Assembly: GCA_017395045.1 (NCBI GenBank)
Contig: JAFPWG010000006.1
Location: forward strand, 37,467-101,466
DNA length: 64,000 nucleotides
Reading direction: 5' to 3'
From: Bacteroidales bacterium
Lineage (GTDB): Bacteria; Bacteroidota; Bacteroidia; Bacteroidales; UBA932
Part shown: positions 51,242 to 60,810 of the stretch, piece by piece
How positions within the stretch are numbered: the stretch's first letter is position 1
Layout: the number at the start of each line of letters is the position of its first letter
Position numbers and translations under genes: made by a program
Notes under the pieces: model-generated
What the model saw: the letters and a program-made list of their open reading frames with translations, nothing else
Database searches by the model: none
Told to the model about the DNA's origin: nothing

Positions 51242-52931
51242 CGGGCTTTACAGGCTCGTCGCCGTGGGAGTCCTTGTACCTGAAGCGGCGGATCTTCTGG
51301 GTGGCGGTCTTCTCGAACGGTTCCTTCATCGCATCCACCTCGCCGATCTTGGAATTCTTGCCCACTTTCTTGTTCACCCAGTCCAGGACGGCCTTCTTGC
51401 GGATCTCCAGTTCCTCGAACCACTTGTCCTCGACGGCCTGGTTCCAGTCGATGGCGTTGTCGGTAAACTTCACGAGCGCCACGAGTTTGCCGTCGCGTTC
51501 CATCACGAGGGATTCTTCCACGCCTTCGATGTTGTTGATCACCTGCTCGATCTCTTCCGGATAGATGTTCTCGCCGGAGGGGCCCAGGATGGTATTGTTC
51601 AGGCGGCCCTTGATATAGTAGTTGCCTTGTTCGTCCATCGTGGCGATGTCGTTGGTGTGTAACCAACCTTCATCGTCCAGGACCTGCAGCGTACGTTCGG
51701 GATCCTTGTAGTATCCCAGCATCACGTTGTCGCCCCGCACCACGATTTCACCTTCTCCGTTCGCGGGATTCACGTTGTCCAACCGGATGTCTACCTTGTA
51801 GGTGGCTACGCCGATGGAACCGAGATGCTTCTTCTTGTTCACCATCACGTTGCACACCAGCGGGGCGGTTTCCGTAAGGCCGTAGCCCACGGCATACGGG
51901 AACTTGCAGTCGATGAGGAACTGTTCCACCATCGGGTCCAGCTTGGCACCGCCGATGCCGAAGAATTCCAGTTTCCCGCCGAAGGTGCTCACCATGCGCT
52001 TGCCGATGAACCAGTGCAGGATGCGGGGGATCTTCCGGTCGGCCCAGGAGAGCACGCGGCTCTTCTGGATGGTGGGCAGGACGCTGTTCTTCACGACCTT
52101 TTCGATGATGAGCGGTACGGAGCACACGACGGTGGGCCTGACCTTCTTCATCGCGGCGAGCAGGATGGTGGGGGTCGGCGGTTTCTGGAGGGTATAGCAG
52201 GTCGCACCCACATAGAAGGAATACAGCGTGGAGACGCTCATTTCATACGCGTGGGCGGCGGGAAGGATGCTCAGGAACCGGTCCTTCTTGAAAGCCGGTT
52301 TCGCCTTGAAGGCGGCGGCGAGGTTGCTCGACAGGTTGCGGTGGCTCAGCATCACGCCCTTGGCTTTGCCTGTGGTGCCGGAGGTGTAGATGATGCAGGC
52401 CAGGTCGTCCGGCTGCGGGTCCTTTACCCAGCCGTTGCACTTGAAGTCCTCCTTGTCCTTCTTGAGGAACTCGAAGGTCTCGATGTCAATGATGAGGGTG
52501 AGCTTCTGCCGGCACTTATCACTCAGTTTGGGCATCATCCGCTTGGAGATGAAGATGACCTTCGACTCCGAGTGGTTCAGGATGTTGGTGAGTTCGTGTT
52601 CCGAACTGTCCGGGAGGATGGGGACGGCTACGCGGCCGAAAGCCGTGGCCGAGAAGAAGGCCACCACCCAGTTGGGCATGTTCTGCGAGAAGATGGCGAC
52701 GCGGTCGCCGTGCTTGATGCCGAAACGGGACATCCGCTGGGAGAGCCGCTCTGTTTTGGTGCGGAAGTCCGCAAAAGAGTATTGCTGTCCGCCGTCCACG
52801 AACTGGAAGGCGATGCGTTTCGTATAGGTGGTAGTCGAATAATCAAAGACCTTGCGAAGGGTGTTGCAGTAGTTCTCGCGGGAGCGGTATTTCCGCCAGG
52901 CCTTATAGGGGTTCTTGATTTTCTTTGCCAT
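51204..52931 (-). CDS. Long-chain acyl-CoA/AMP-dependent synthetase
   Basis: A 575-residue ANL-superfamily ligase. The P-loop motif YTSGTTGKAKGVMLSHRN, GYGLTETAP and the hinge region IKGRLNNTILGPSGENIYPEEIE are complete. It should activate fatty acids as acyl-AMP then acyl-CoA (or acyl-ACP). The tail after residue 555 is charged (Glu/Lys). It follows the acyltransferase by 11 bases in an operon headed by parE, giving a lipid-supply pair. Confidence 0.92.
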   Translation of the reverse strand: MAKKIKNPYKAWRKYRSRENYCNTLRKVFDYSTTTYTKRIAFQFVDGGQQYSFADFRTKTERLSQRMSRFGIKHGDRVAIFSQNMPNWVVAFFSATAFGRVAVPILPDSSEHELTNILNHSESKVIFISKRMMPKLSDKCRQKLTLIIDIETFEFLKKDKEDFKCNGWVKDPQPDDLACIIYTSGTTGKAKGVMLSHRNLSSNLAAAFKAKPAFKKDRFLSILPAAHAYEMSVSTLYSFYVGATCYTLQKPPTPTILLAAMKKVRPTVVCSVPLIIEKVVKNSVLPTIQKSRVLSWADRKIPRILHWFIGKRMVSTFGGKLEFFGIGGAKLDPMVEQFLIDCKFPYAVGYGLTETAPLVCNVMVNKKKHLGSIGVATYKVDIRLDNVNPANGEGEIVVRGDNVMLGYYKDPERTLQVLDDEGWLHTNDIATMDEQGNYYIKGRLNNTILGPSGENIYPEEIEQVINNIEGVEESLVMERDGKLVALVKFTDNAIDWNQAVEDKWFEELEIRKKAVLDWVNKKVGKNSKIGEVDAMKEPFEKTATQKIRRFRYKDSHGDEPVKPVKDEEEKDVEKK

Positions 52932-52942
52932 GGGGTTTTGGT

Positions 52943-53524
52943 TCAGGGTACGATGAATCCGTCCTTGTGCTTCCCTTGGATACCCATCGGACGGTAATGG
53001 TCATAGATGCGCTGCATGTCAGCCTTGGCATCGTCGGTGAGTTCGATGGGCTCTCCGACGCCGATGCGCTTCCGGCCCCAGTCGTAGTAGCCGACATAGA
53101 CGGTGGCGCCCGTTTCCCGGGCGATCAGGTGGAAACCGGTCTTCCACCGTTTGGTGGCCTTCCGGGTTCCTTCCGGGGCGATGGCCAGGTGGAACTCGTC
53201 CACCGATTCCATCTCGTGGATCAGGCTCCGCACCATGGCGGCAGGACTTTCGCGGTCCACGGGAACGGCCCCGCAGGCACGGAGGATGGGGCCCACCGGC
53301 CAGAAGAAGAATTCCTTCTTGATCATGATGTGGGCTACTTTCCCGTATTGGGTATAGAACAGGTAACTGACCAGGAAGTCCCAGATGCTCGTATGCGGAA
53401 CGCCCAGGACGATGGCCTTCTTCTCCGGCATCGGGCCGCTGTCGCTCTTCCAACCCATGCGACGGAGGAGCCAGCCGCAGAACTTTGCCCACCCGGGGCG
53501 GACGGTAGTCTTTATCTTGGCCAT
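52943..53524 (-). CDS. 1-acyl-glycerol-3-phosphate acyltransferase-like protein
   Basis: A 193-residue PlsC-fold protein. The catalytic motif is HTSIWD (His44-Asp49) and the phosphate-binding PEGTR lies at 117-121. The rest is short compared with PlsC (about 240), and the motif order is that of the compact Bacteroidota form. I start at ATG 53524 (MAKIK), two bases after the parE stop; a TTG at 53530 overlapping parE would add two residues. It probably uses acyl chains activated by the downstream ligase. Confidence 0.88.
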   Translation of the reverse strand: MAKIKTTVRPGWAKFCGWLLRRMGWKSDSGPMPEKKAIVLGVPHTSIWDFLVSYLFYTQYGKVAHIMIKKEFFFWPVGPILRACGAVPVDRESPAAMVRSLIHEMESVDEFHLAIAPEGTRKATKRWKTGFHLIARETGATVYVGYYDWGRKRIGVGEPIELTDDAKADMQRIYDHYRPMGIQGKHKDGFIVP

Positions 53525-53526
53525 AC

Positions 53527-55440
53527 TCAAATGTTTACGTCTTCAAGTTCCTCTTCGCTCCGAAGGTTCTCCATGATGAAGTGCTGGCGTTCACCGGTGT
53601 TGTCACCCATATAGAACTCCATGATTTCGGAGATGGATTCCTCGTCGGCCAGCTTGACGGGATCCAGCCGCATTTTCTCTCCGATGAAGTCCAGGAATTC
53701 GTGGGAGGAGATTTCGCCGAGGCCTTTGAACCGGGTGATTTCCACGCCCGTCTTGAGTTTCCTGACGGCGTCTTCCTTCTCGTCGATGGAGTAGCAGTAG
53801 CGCGTCTCCTTCTTGTTGTGGACGCGGAAGAGGGGCGTCTGGAGGATATGGAGGTGTCCGCGGCGGATGAGGTCGGGATAGTATTTCATGAAGAAGGTGA
53901 GGACCAGCATCCGGATGTGCATGCCGTCGTCATCGGCATCGGTGGCGACGATGATGTTGTTGTAGCGGAGATCGTCCAGGTCGTCTTCCACGCCCAGGGC
54001 GGAGATCAGGAGGTTCAGTTCCTCGTTCTCGGCCACCTTCTTGCGGCTTTCCTTATAGCAGTTGATGGGTTTGCCCCGGAGGGAGAACACGGCCTGAGTG
54101 TTCGCGTTGCGCACCTTCGTGATGGTTCCGGACGCGGAGTCGCCCTCAGTGATGAAGATGGAGGTCTTCTCGCGCTCGTCCTCCTTGTTCTTGACCGGCT
54201 TGTCGTTGAAATGGATGCGGCAGTCGCGGAGCTTCCGGTTGTACACGTTGGCCTTCTTGTTGCGCTCGCGCGTCTTCTTCTGGATGCCCGCGATCTCCTC
54301 GCGCTCCGCCTGGGATTCCTTGATCTTCTTCTCGATGACCGGGACGATGTCCATGTGCATATGGAGATAATTGTCCAGGTTCTTGGAAACGAAGTCGTTG
54401 ATGAAACTGCGGATGGTGGGGCCGCGGTCGGTGGCGGTGCTGCCGTCGGGATTCTTGACCTGGGTCTCCCACATGTAGGTGGACCCGAGCTTGGTCTTGG
54501 TCTGGCCCTCGAAGATGGGCTCCTGGATCTGGATGGCGATGGCGCCCACGACGCCCTGGCGGACGTCTTCGGGTTTGTAATCCTTCTTGAAGAAGTCCTT
54601 GAAAGTCTTTGCGATGGCTTCGCGGTAGGCGGCCAGGTGCGTGCCGCCGTCGCGGGTATTCTGTCCGTTGACGAAGGAGGAGATGTTCTCGCCATAGCTG
54701 TTGCCGTGGGTGAGGACGATCTCGATGTCTTCGCCTTCGATGTGGATGAGCGGATAGAGCGGTGTTTCGGCCATGTTCTCGGTGACGAGGTCCAGCAGAC
54801 CGTTCTCGCTCTTGTACGGAACGCCGTTCAGCATGAGGGTGAGGCCCTTCTTCAGGTAGGAGTAGTTCTTCACCATCGTCTCCACGATGTCCATGTGGAA
54901 GGAGAACCCTTCGAACATCTGGTCATCGGGGGTGAACCGGATGAGGGTGCCGTCCTTTTCCGTGGAGGGACGCAGGCCGCTGTCCAGGAGGATACCGCGG
55001 GAATAGCGGGCGAAAGAGCACTGCCCCTCGCGGTAGGATTCCACCAGGAACTCGGAGGACATGGCATTGACGGCCTTGGTGCCGACGCCGTTCATGCCCA
55101 CAGATTTCTGGAAGGAGGCCGTATCGAACTTGCCGCCGGTGTTCAGCTTGGAGGTGACGTCCACGACCTTGCCCAGCGGAATGCCGCGGCCGAAGTCCCG
55201 GACCGTCACGGTATTCTCTTCGATGGTGATGTCGATCCGCTTGCCGAAGCCCATCGAGAACTCGTCCACCGAGTTGTCGATGACTTCCTTCAGCAGGACG
55301 TAGATGCCGTCGCCCTGGCGTTCGCCGTTCCCCAGGCGTCCGATGTACATGCCGGAGCGCCTGCGGATGTGTTCGTACCATTCCAGGGTAATGATGTTTT
55401 CCTCGCTGTAACTGGTGTTTTTCTTATTCTCTTCAGCCAT
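53527..55440 (-). CDS. parE: DNA topoisomerase IV subunit B
   Basis: A 637-residue type IIA topoisomerase ATPase subunit. It has the GHKL elements (EVIDNSVDEF, DFGRGIPLG, GMNGVGTKAVNAMS), the transducer domain and the TOPRIM motifs EGDSASG and DADDDGMHIR. The ParE rather than GyrB assignment rests on length and Bacteroidota-type sequence; the A subunit is not in the window. I start at MAEENKK (55440), 21 bases after the -7 element. Confidence 0.93.
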   Translation of the reverse strand: MAEENKKNTSYSEENIITLEWYEHIRRRSGMYIGRLGNGERQGDGIYVLLKEVIDNSVDEFSMGFGKRIDITIEENTVTVRDFGRGIPLGKVVDVTSKLNTGGKFDTASFQKSVGMNGVGTKAVNAMSSEFLVESYREGQCSFARYSRGILLDSGLRPSTEKDGTLIRFTPDDQMFEGFSFHMDIVETMVKNYSYLKKGLTLMLNGVPYKSENGLLDLVTENMAETPLYPLIHIEGEDIEIVLTHGNSYGENISSFVNGQNTRDGGTHLAAYREAIAKTFKDFFKKDYKPEDVRQGVVGAIAIQIQEPIFEGQTKTKLGSTYMWETQVKNPDGSTATDRGPTIRSFINDFVSKNLDNYLHMHMDIVPVIEKKIKESQAEREEIAGIQKKTRERNKKANVYNRKLRDCRIHFNDKPVKNKEDEREKTSIFITEGDSASGTITKVRNANTQAVFSLRGKPINCYKESRKKVAENEELNLLISALGVEDDLDDLRYNNIIVATDADDDGMHIRMLVLTFFMKYYPDLIRRGHLHILQTPLFRVHNKKETRYCYSIDEKEDAVRKLKTGVEITRFKGLGEISSHEFLDFIGEKMRLDPVKLADEESISEIMEFYMGDNTGERQHFIMENLRSEEELEDVNI

Positions 55441-55461
55441 ACCGCCTAGTTTCCTAACCTG

Positions 55462-55469
55462 CAAATTTA
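55462..55469 (-). promoter_or_regulatory. -7 promoter element of the parE operon
   Basis: The minus strand reads TAAATTTG, 21 nt before the ATG. Confidence 0.7.
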
Positions 55470-55491
55470 CGGATTATTCCGGAAAAATACT

Positions 55492-55499
55492 TACTTTTG
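55492..55499 (+). promoter_or_regulatory. -7 promoter element of the duplicated-domain lipoprotein
   Basis: TACTTTTG, 21 nt before the ATG at 55521; divergent from the parE promoter. Confidence 0.7.
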
Positions 55500-55520
55500 C
55501 AAATCAAAACGAATGGAAAT

Positions 55521-56441
55521 ATGAAACGAATGATGTTTTATCTGGCTGTCGCCCTCGCTGTTTTCGCGACGGCCTGCAAGAAAGAGAAGGTGGATCCGAC
55601 GAAACCTTCCATCACCTGGGAAAGTAACGCGAACTTCGGGCAGGTGGAACTGACCGACGCGTTGGAAGCCGTGGTCCTGGTGAATGCTCCGGGCAAGATC
55701 CAGGATGTGAAACTGGTGCTGAACCTCGGTGCGAACAACAATCTTGTCAACCAGTATATCAAGCTTGAACAGAACAAGAGCAAGGGTGGCTCCAATCCGG
55801 TGCTGGACCTGGTGGAGGATGAATCTTCCGCCAATCTGCTGGGCGGACTCGGAATGCGTGTCGGAAAGTCCCTGGTGGGGCAGGAACAGCTTCGGCTGGA
55901 CCTGAAGAAGATTCTGGAACGGATCCTGCAAGGACAGCCCGTGGATAACAATACCACATTCACCATCGAGATCCGGGCCACGGACCAGGCTTCCGGCAAT
56001 GTCGCCAAGACCGCCAAGTTCCATTTTACGGCCGCCCCGGACATCTCCTGGGAAAAGAACTCGAGCTTCGGGGAAGTGGTCCTGGATCCGGCCGCCAAGA
56101 TTGACTGCAAGGTCAAGGTCCTGGCTCCTGGCAAGATCGCCAACCTGACCGTCAAGCTGGAGGATGGCGCGGACCCGATCGTGACCACTTTCATCAAGAA
56201 CCGGACGACGGATGGCATTACGACGATGGACCTTGTGAACGACCAGAAGGTTTCGGAAGGGCTGAAAAACTACTTCCCGGCACCTGCCGCCATTACGGGG
56301 AAGGACCAGGCCGTCCTGGATTTCGGTTTCATGTATGACTGGTCCTACGACATGGGCGCTTCCCTCAATACCTTCACCGTCACGGCGGAGGACCAGAATG
56401 GGAAGGAGACCGTCGTCCAGGTCAAGTTCCGCAAGAATTAG
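55521..56441 (+). CDS. Lipoprotein with a duplicated domain, unknown function
   Basis: A 306-residue protein with a lipoprotein signal (FATAC, Cys19). The rest is two copies of one domain of about 135 residues (30-172 and 174-306): SITWESNANFGQVEL against DISWEKNSSFGEVVL, then NAPGKIQDVKLVL against LAPGKIANLTVKL, and each copy ends with a beta strand (TFTIEIRATD, TFTVTAEDQNG). I do not recognise the family; the fold looks like an all-beta immunoglobulin-type repeat. Its stop directly abuts the stop of the convergent DUF1573 gene. Confidence 0.85.
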   Translation: MKRMMFYLAVALAVFATACKKEKVDPTKPSITWESNANFGQVELTDALEAVVLVNAPGKIQDVKLVLNLGANNNLVNQYIKLEQNKSKGGSNPVLDLVEDESSANLLGGLGMRVGKSLVGQEQLRLDLKKILERILQGQPVDNNTTFTIEIRATDQASGNVAKTAKFHFTAAPDISWEKNSSFGEVVLDPAAKIDCKVKVLAPGKIANLTVKLEDGADPIVTTFIKNRTTDGITTMDLVNDQKVSEGLKNYFPAPAAITGKDQAVLDFGFMYDWSYDMGASLNTFTVTAEDQNGKETVVQVKFRKN

Positions 56442-57617
56442 CTATTTCACCAGCCCGGTCAGGAACAGGTTGATGACCGGCCGGGCCGGACAGTTGGTGG
56501 TGAGGGTGAGCATGATCACCGTCTCATCTTTCGGAAGGGAGGAAGTATCCAGTTTCACTGGGATGCTTCCTTTTTTCTGTGCTGCGGTCTCGCCGGGGAG
56601 GGTGGCGGTGACGCCTTCCGCGTCGGCATCCACGCTGTAGATGCGCAGGGCCGACTTGCCCTTGTTGGTGAAGGAAAACGCCAACTGGACGGGCGTACCG
56701 GCCTTGACGGTACCGAAGGAGAGCGTGCTCTCGTCGAAGATGCATTGGGCGGAATTCTTCCGCTGGTCGGCGCTCCAGGAGGCGAAATTGCCCCGCGTGA
56801 GGGCGGAAACGGTGATGGGCCTGGACGCTTTCTTCCCGTTCAGGACGGGCGTTGCGGCATAGGTATGGAGCCCCCACACGTCCGGGGCGGATTTGACGGA
56901 GAAACGGAGGCTGGCGGTGCTCCCGGGAGCAATGGTCTGCGGGTCCACGCTGATGGTCAGGTTGGGGGAGACATCCGTGAAGGTGACCTTCAGCGGCTGC
57001 TTCCCGAGGTTCGCGACCTTCGCCTCGTCGGCGGACGATTCCCCCTGAAGGATGTTGGAGACCTTGTAATTGAGCGACTTGAGTCCCAGTGCGCCCAGTT
57101 TTTCCACGCCGTACAGTTCGGCGACGGATTTCTTCTTGTCATGCACGACGCCCCGCAGCCGGAGGATGACCGGTTTTCCCACGCCCGCGATGTACACGGT
57201 GAGCGTCTTGTCAAAGGGGACGGGTCCGTCTTCGTTCTTGTAGGTGGCGGAGATGGTGCCGGTCTTGCCGGGCTGGAGCGGTTCCCGGGTCCAGGTCGCG
57301 TCAGTGCAGCCGCAGGAAGTCACCACCTCGTAGATGGCGATGGGCTCCTTGCCGATGTTCTTGACCTTGAAGGTGCAGCTGAGGGGGCCGTCACTGATGC
57401 TCACGTCTCCGAAGTCGTGGACGGTCTTGTCGAATTCCACGCTTTCGCCGACCTGCACGGCATCCTCCGTGCTTTCTTCCGGCTCGAGGGCCATCGTGGG
57501 TTCCTCTACGGTCTGGCTCAGGTTTTGCAAAGCCTTCTTCACCTCGGCGCTGCTGGCGTTCCGGCATCCGAGGATGGCCGCCAGGATGGCGGCGCCCAGT
57601 ACTGCTTTTTTCATCAT
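56442..57617 (-). CDS. DUF1573 lipoprotein
   Basis: A 391-residue protein with a lipoprotein signal (AAILGC, Cys18), an acidic linker (about 38-56) and at least two DUF1573-type beta domains. The first has HDFGDV, FKVKNIGKEPI, the hallmark SCGCT (101-105) and PLQPGKTGTI; the later one has LSFGTVKAGTPVQLAFSFTN and ends PARPVINLFLTG. DUF1573 proteins are common in Bacteroidota envelopes with unknown role. Two ATGs are adjacent (57617 and 57614). The -7 element is four bases upstream. Confidence 0.88.
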   Translation of the reverse strand: MMKKAVLGAAILAAILGCRNASSAEVKKALQNLSQTVEEPTMALEPEESTEDAVQVGESVEFDKTVHDFGDVSISDGPLSCTFKVKNIGKEPIAIYEVVTSCGCTDATWTREPLQPGKTGTISATYKNEDGPVPFDKTLTVYIAGVGKPVILRLRGVVHDKKKSVAELYGVEKLGALGLKSLNYKVSNILQGESSADEAKVANLGKQPLKVTFTDVSPNLTISVDPQTIAPGSTASLRFSVKSAPDVWGLHTYAATPVLNGKKASRPITVSALTRGNFASWSADQRKNSAQCIFDESTLSFGTVKAGTPVQLAFSFTNKGKSALRIYSVDADAEGVTATLPGETAAQKKGSIPVKLDTSSLPKDETVIMLTLTTNCPARPVINLFLTGLVK

Positions 57618-57621
57618 GGGA

Positions 57622-57629
57622 CAAAGATA
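57622..57629 (-). promoter_or_regulatory. -7 promoter element of the DUF1573 gene, next to the start codon
   Basis: The minus strand reads TATCTTTG, with only four bases (TCCC) between it and ATGATG; a leaderless mRNA is expected. Confidence 0.7.
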
Positions 57630-57661
57630 AGTCCGATTGTTTGAAAAACAAATTAAATGCT

Positions 57662-57669
57662 TAAATTTG
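57662..57669 (+). promoter_or_regulatory. -7 promoter element of the ferredoxin gene
   Basis: TAAATTTG, 44 nt before the ATG at 57714. Confidence 0.65.
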
Positions 57670-57713
57670 CACACCGATTGGAAGTACACAACAATTAAAC
57701 TTTAATTTACACT

Positions 57714-57887
57714 ATGGCTTACGTAATCAATCCTGATCTCTGCATGGCTTGCGGAACCTGCCAGGGCGAATGCCCGACCGGCGCCATCAACGAAGGCGAT
57801 GTCTACAGCATCGACCCGAACGTCTGCATCGACTGCGGCACTTGCGCCGGTGTCTGCCCGGCCGAGGCCATCGCTCCCGGCGAGTAA
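57714..57887 (+). CDS. 2[4Fe-4S] ferredoxin, 57 aa
   Basis: A 57-residue clostridial-type ferredoxin beginning MAYVINPDLC. The two cluster motifs are CMACGTCQGECP and CIDCGTCAGVCP, each CxxCxxCxxxCP, giving eight Cys. It carries low-potential electrons and is the expected acceptor of the pyruvate:ferredoxin oxidoreductase 4 kb downstream. It is a one-gene unit with its own promoter and terminator, which fits high expression. Confidence 0.97.
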   Translation: MAYVINPDLCMACGTCQGECPTGAINEGDVYSIDPNVCIDCGTCAGVCPAEAIAPGE

Positions 57888-57910
57888 TTCTCCGGAACAG
57901 ATTGAAAAAC

Positions 57911-57945
57911 AAGCTCCCGACCCTTTCCAGGGCCGGGAGCTTCGT
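57911..57945. terminator. Terminator between ferredoxin and M16 protease genes
   Basis: AAGCTCCCGACCCT (57911-57924) pairs with AGGGCCGGGAGCTT (57929-57942) with one mismatch around TTCC. On the minus strand it is followed by GTTTTTC, so it may serve both convergent genes. Confidence 0.8.
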
Positions 57946-57963
57946 TATCATGGGTTCGTAATC

Positions 57964-60810
57964 TTATTCCGCTTCAGCGGTGTTCGCCGGCTTCATGACG
58001 ATTTCGGCAAAGTTGTCGGCGGCCAGGATCTCCTGGAGGAACTTCTGGATGCTCTCCTTGGTCAGGCCGTTGATGGCGGCTTCGCGGCGGGCGTCGCGGT
58101 CTTCACCGAACTTGAGGTAGTTCTCGATGTTGCCGCGCCAGTAGCTGTTGTTGACCCGGCTTTCAGGGAGATTCTTCTTCAGGTTGAGGACGGCGCTGTT
58201 CACTTCGTCGTCGGTGGGACCGTTCTCGGCGAGGTTGCGGATGCCTTCGATGGCCAGGCTGCGGAGCTTGTCACACAGGGACGGACGACAGGCGAAGACG
58301 ACCTGGATGAGGGTCTGGTCGGTGGGACGGCGCTGGATCATGCCCTGGGAAGAGGCGCCGTAGGTGCCGCCTTCGTCCTCACGCAGGGAGTTGGTGTAGC
58401 GGATATCCAGGATGTAGGAGATGGCGTCGAGGGCGGCCTGGCGCTCTTCGGTGTAGGAGAGCGGGGCGCTCCAGACCTGAGCGACGGTGCTCATCGGAGT
58501 CTGCATGTCCACGGCGAAGACGTCTTCGATGCGGCCGGGGAGGACATCCTCGTGGGTGTCGACCCACTTGAAGGCCTTCTTGCCCTTCGGGATGGAACCG
58601 ATGTACTTCTCCACGAGCGGTTTGAGGGCATCCAGGTCCACGTCGCCCACGATGACCATCGTGGCGCCGGCAGCGTCGGCGAACAGGCGGCGGTAGTTCT
58701 TCTCGATCGTGGCGAGGCTGGCCTTCTGGACCTTCTCGGCGGAGATCATCTCGCGGCGGGGCGTGTTGTACAGGGCCTTGAACAACTCCTTCTGGAGCTT
58801 GTAGTTGGGCTGGTTCTCCAGGTTGGGCAGGACGGCCGTGATCTGGCTGATGCCGTTGTCATACTCCTTCTGGTCGAAGCGGGGATCGGCGAAATACAGA
58901 TAGATGATCTGCAGGGCGGTCTCCAGGTCCTTGACGGAGCTGCTGCCGCTGACGCCGTGCTCGAGGCGGTCGATGTACGGGGTGATGCTCAGGGTCTTGC
59001 CGGTGAGCATCTTGGACACCTGGGTGCCGGAGAAGGAGGAGATACCGGCGTTGTTCATCCACAGACCCCAGATATTGTCGTCGAAGGAGGCGATGTCATC
59101 GTCGGAGATGAGGCTCTCGCCGCCATCCTTGAAGATGTCAATCAGGATCTGGTCCTTGGTGTATTCGGTGGGCAGGACAATGACCTTGACACCGTTCTTG
59201 AGCGTCCACTGGGTGGCATCGTAGATGGTCTTGCCGGTCTTCTTGACCTTGGCGCCCTTGAGGGCGGCGGCATTCAGGAACTCGGAAGCGATCTCTTCGC
59301 CTTCCATGGGCTTGATGTCGGAGGCCATCACGTCGGCCATCGCGTCGAGGATGTCCTTCTCGGTCGGGGTGGCGATGCCTTCCTTCTCGGGACCGGAATA
59401 GATGATGACGAGGTTGTCGGTGAGCAGCTGGGAAGTCAGCATGGACAGGACCTGGGAGTTGATGCCGGCGAAGAGCTGCTTGACGATCTCCAGTTCGGTC
59501 GCGGGCTCCATATACGGCTCGTTGTCGAAGAAGTGGGACAGGATCGGGCGGACGAACTCGGCGTTCTTGCGGGTCGGGGCCTTCTTGACGGCGTTCTCAC
59601 AGATGTTCAGGATGTTGGTCTTGGCGCGGTCCACCTCGTCGTCGCTGAATCCGAAGCGCTTCATCCGCTCCAGTTCGGTGTAGAAAGCCTTGAAACCGCC
59701 CAGGATGTTGTCTTCCTTCAGGGCGACGTCGCCCATCTGGGCCTCGATGTCCTCATAGATCATGTCTCCGAAGCCGAAGCTGGCGGAAAGATACGGGCTG
59801 TCGGGCTTGGAGGTAATGTCGTTGAAGCGCTCATACATGATGTTGCTGATGATGGCCTTCAGATAATCCGTCATCTGGCCGATGCGCGTGGCGTTGTAGG
59901 CTTCGGGATCGGCCTCGCTGCGCCAGGCGAGCTCGATGGTGGGACTGGTGGTTTCCGGGTCCGTGATGATACCCACGATGGGTTCGGCGTTGCCGGGGAT
60001 GGTCAGATGTTCCTTCGGCTGCGGATTCTCGCATTTCGGGATGACAGAGAAAATCTCCCGGATCTTCGCCTCGGTGCGGTCCACGTCCACGTCGCCGATG
60101 ACTACGACGGCCTGCATGTCCGGGTGGTACCAGGTTGCGTAGAAATTGTGGAGGCTCTCGGGTTTGAAGTTCTCCAGGCTCTCCTGGAGGCCGATGAGCG
60201 TGCAGCGCTCCATCTTCGTACCCTTGAACCAGTAGGGGAGGGAACGCTCCATCGTACGCCACTGGGCGTTGCGGCGCTGACGGCGCTCCTCGATGATGAC
60301 GCCGCGCTCCTTGTCGATCTCCTCGGGCTCGTTCTTGACGAAGTGCGCATAGTCGCACAGGATCATCAGGCAGGTGTCCACGACGGACTCGCGCTCGACC
60401 GGGATATTGTTCAGCATATACTGGGTTTCCTCGAAACCGGTGGAAGCATTGATGTTCCGGCCGAATTCGGCGCCGATCGAACGGAGGTAGTCCAGGATGC
60501 CCTTGTCGGGGAAGTGCTCCGTGCCGTTGAAGCACATGTGCTCGAGGAAGTGGGCGAGACCGTCCTGGTCAGGAGTCTCCTGGATGGCGCCCACGTTGGT
60601 GGCCAGGTAGAATTCCGCACGTCCGGCAGGAAGCTCGTTGTGGCGGATGTAATAGGTCAGACCGTTGTCGAGATGGCCGACACGGACGGCCGGGTCGTTG
60701 GGGAGGGGAGCCATGGCCTGCTGCATGGCCTGCTGCTGGTCCTGCTGCGCGCGGGCCGGGATGACGGCCAGGAGCGGGAGGACTGCAATCGCGATCAGAA
60801 ATCTTTTCAT
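57964..60810 (-). CDS. M16 family zinc metalloprotease (pitrilysin-like)
   Basis: A 948-residue exported protease with a signal peptide (1-21, PARA). The inverted zinc motif HFLEH (His87, Glu90, His91) lies in DGLAHFLEHMCFNGTEHFP, with the distal Glu region EERRQRR further on. Two M16 halves follow: the second (from about 500, TLKNGVKVIVLPTEY) lacks the zinc motif, as in other single-chain clamshell proteases. It probably degrades peptides in the periplasm. I start at MKRFLIA (60810), which gives the signal peptide. Confidence 0.93.
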   Translation of the reverse strand: MKRFLIAIAVLPLLAVIPARAQQDQQQAMQQAMAPLPNDPAVRVGHLDNGLTYYIRHNELPAGRAEFYLATNVGAIQETPDQDGLAHFLEHMCFNGTEHFPDKGILDYLRSIGAEFGRNINASTGFEETQYMLNNIPVERESVVDTCLMILCDYAHFVKNEPEEIDKERGVIIEERRQRRNAQWRTMERSLPYWFKGTKMERCTLIGLQESLENFKPESLHNFYATWYHPDMQAVVVIGDVDVDRTEAKIREIFSVIPKCENPQPKEHLTIPGNAEPIVGIITDPETTSPTIELAWRSEADPEAYNATRIGQMTDYLKAIISNIMYERFNDITSKPDSPYLSASFGFGDMIYEDIEAQMGDVALKEDNILGGFKAFYTELERMKRFGFSDDEVDRAKTNILNICENAVKKAPTRKNAEFVRPILSHFFDNEPYMEPATELEIVKQLFAGINSQVLSMLTSQLLTDNLVIIYSGPEKEGIATPTEKDILDAMADVMASDIKPMEGEEIASEFLNAAALKGAKVKKTGKTIYDATQWTLKNGVKVIVLPTEYTKDQILIDIFKDGGESLISDDDIASFDDNIWGLWMNNAGISSFSGTQVSKMLTGKTLSITPYIDRLEHGVSGSSSVKDLETALQIIYLYFADPRFDQKEYDNGISQITAVLPNLENQPNYKLQKELFKALYNTPRREMISAEKVQKASLATIEKNYRRLFADAAGATMVIVGDVDLDALKPLVEKYIGSIPKGKKAFKWVDTHEDVLPGRIEDVFAVDMQTPMSTVAQVWSAPLSYTEERQAALDAISYILDIRYTNSLREDEGGTYGASSQGMIQRRPTDQTLIQVVFACRPSLCDKLRSLAIEGIRNLAENGPTDDEVNSAVLNLKKNLPESRVNNSYWRGNIENYLKFGEDRDARREAAINGLTKESIQKFLQEILAADNFAEIVMKPANTAEAE

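Noticed and set aside
53525-53530. A TTG start overlapping parE for the PlsC-like acyltransferase
   Set aside because: An ATG two codons later, two bases past the parE stop, is the simpler choice.
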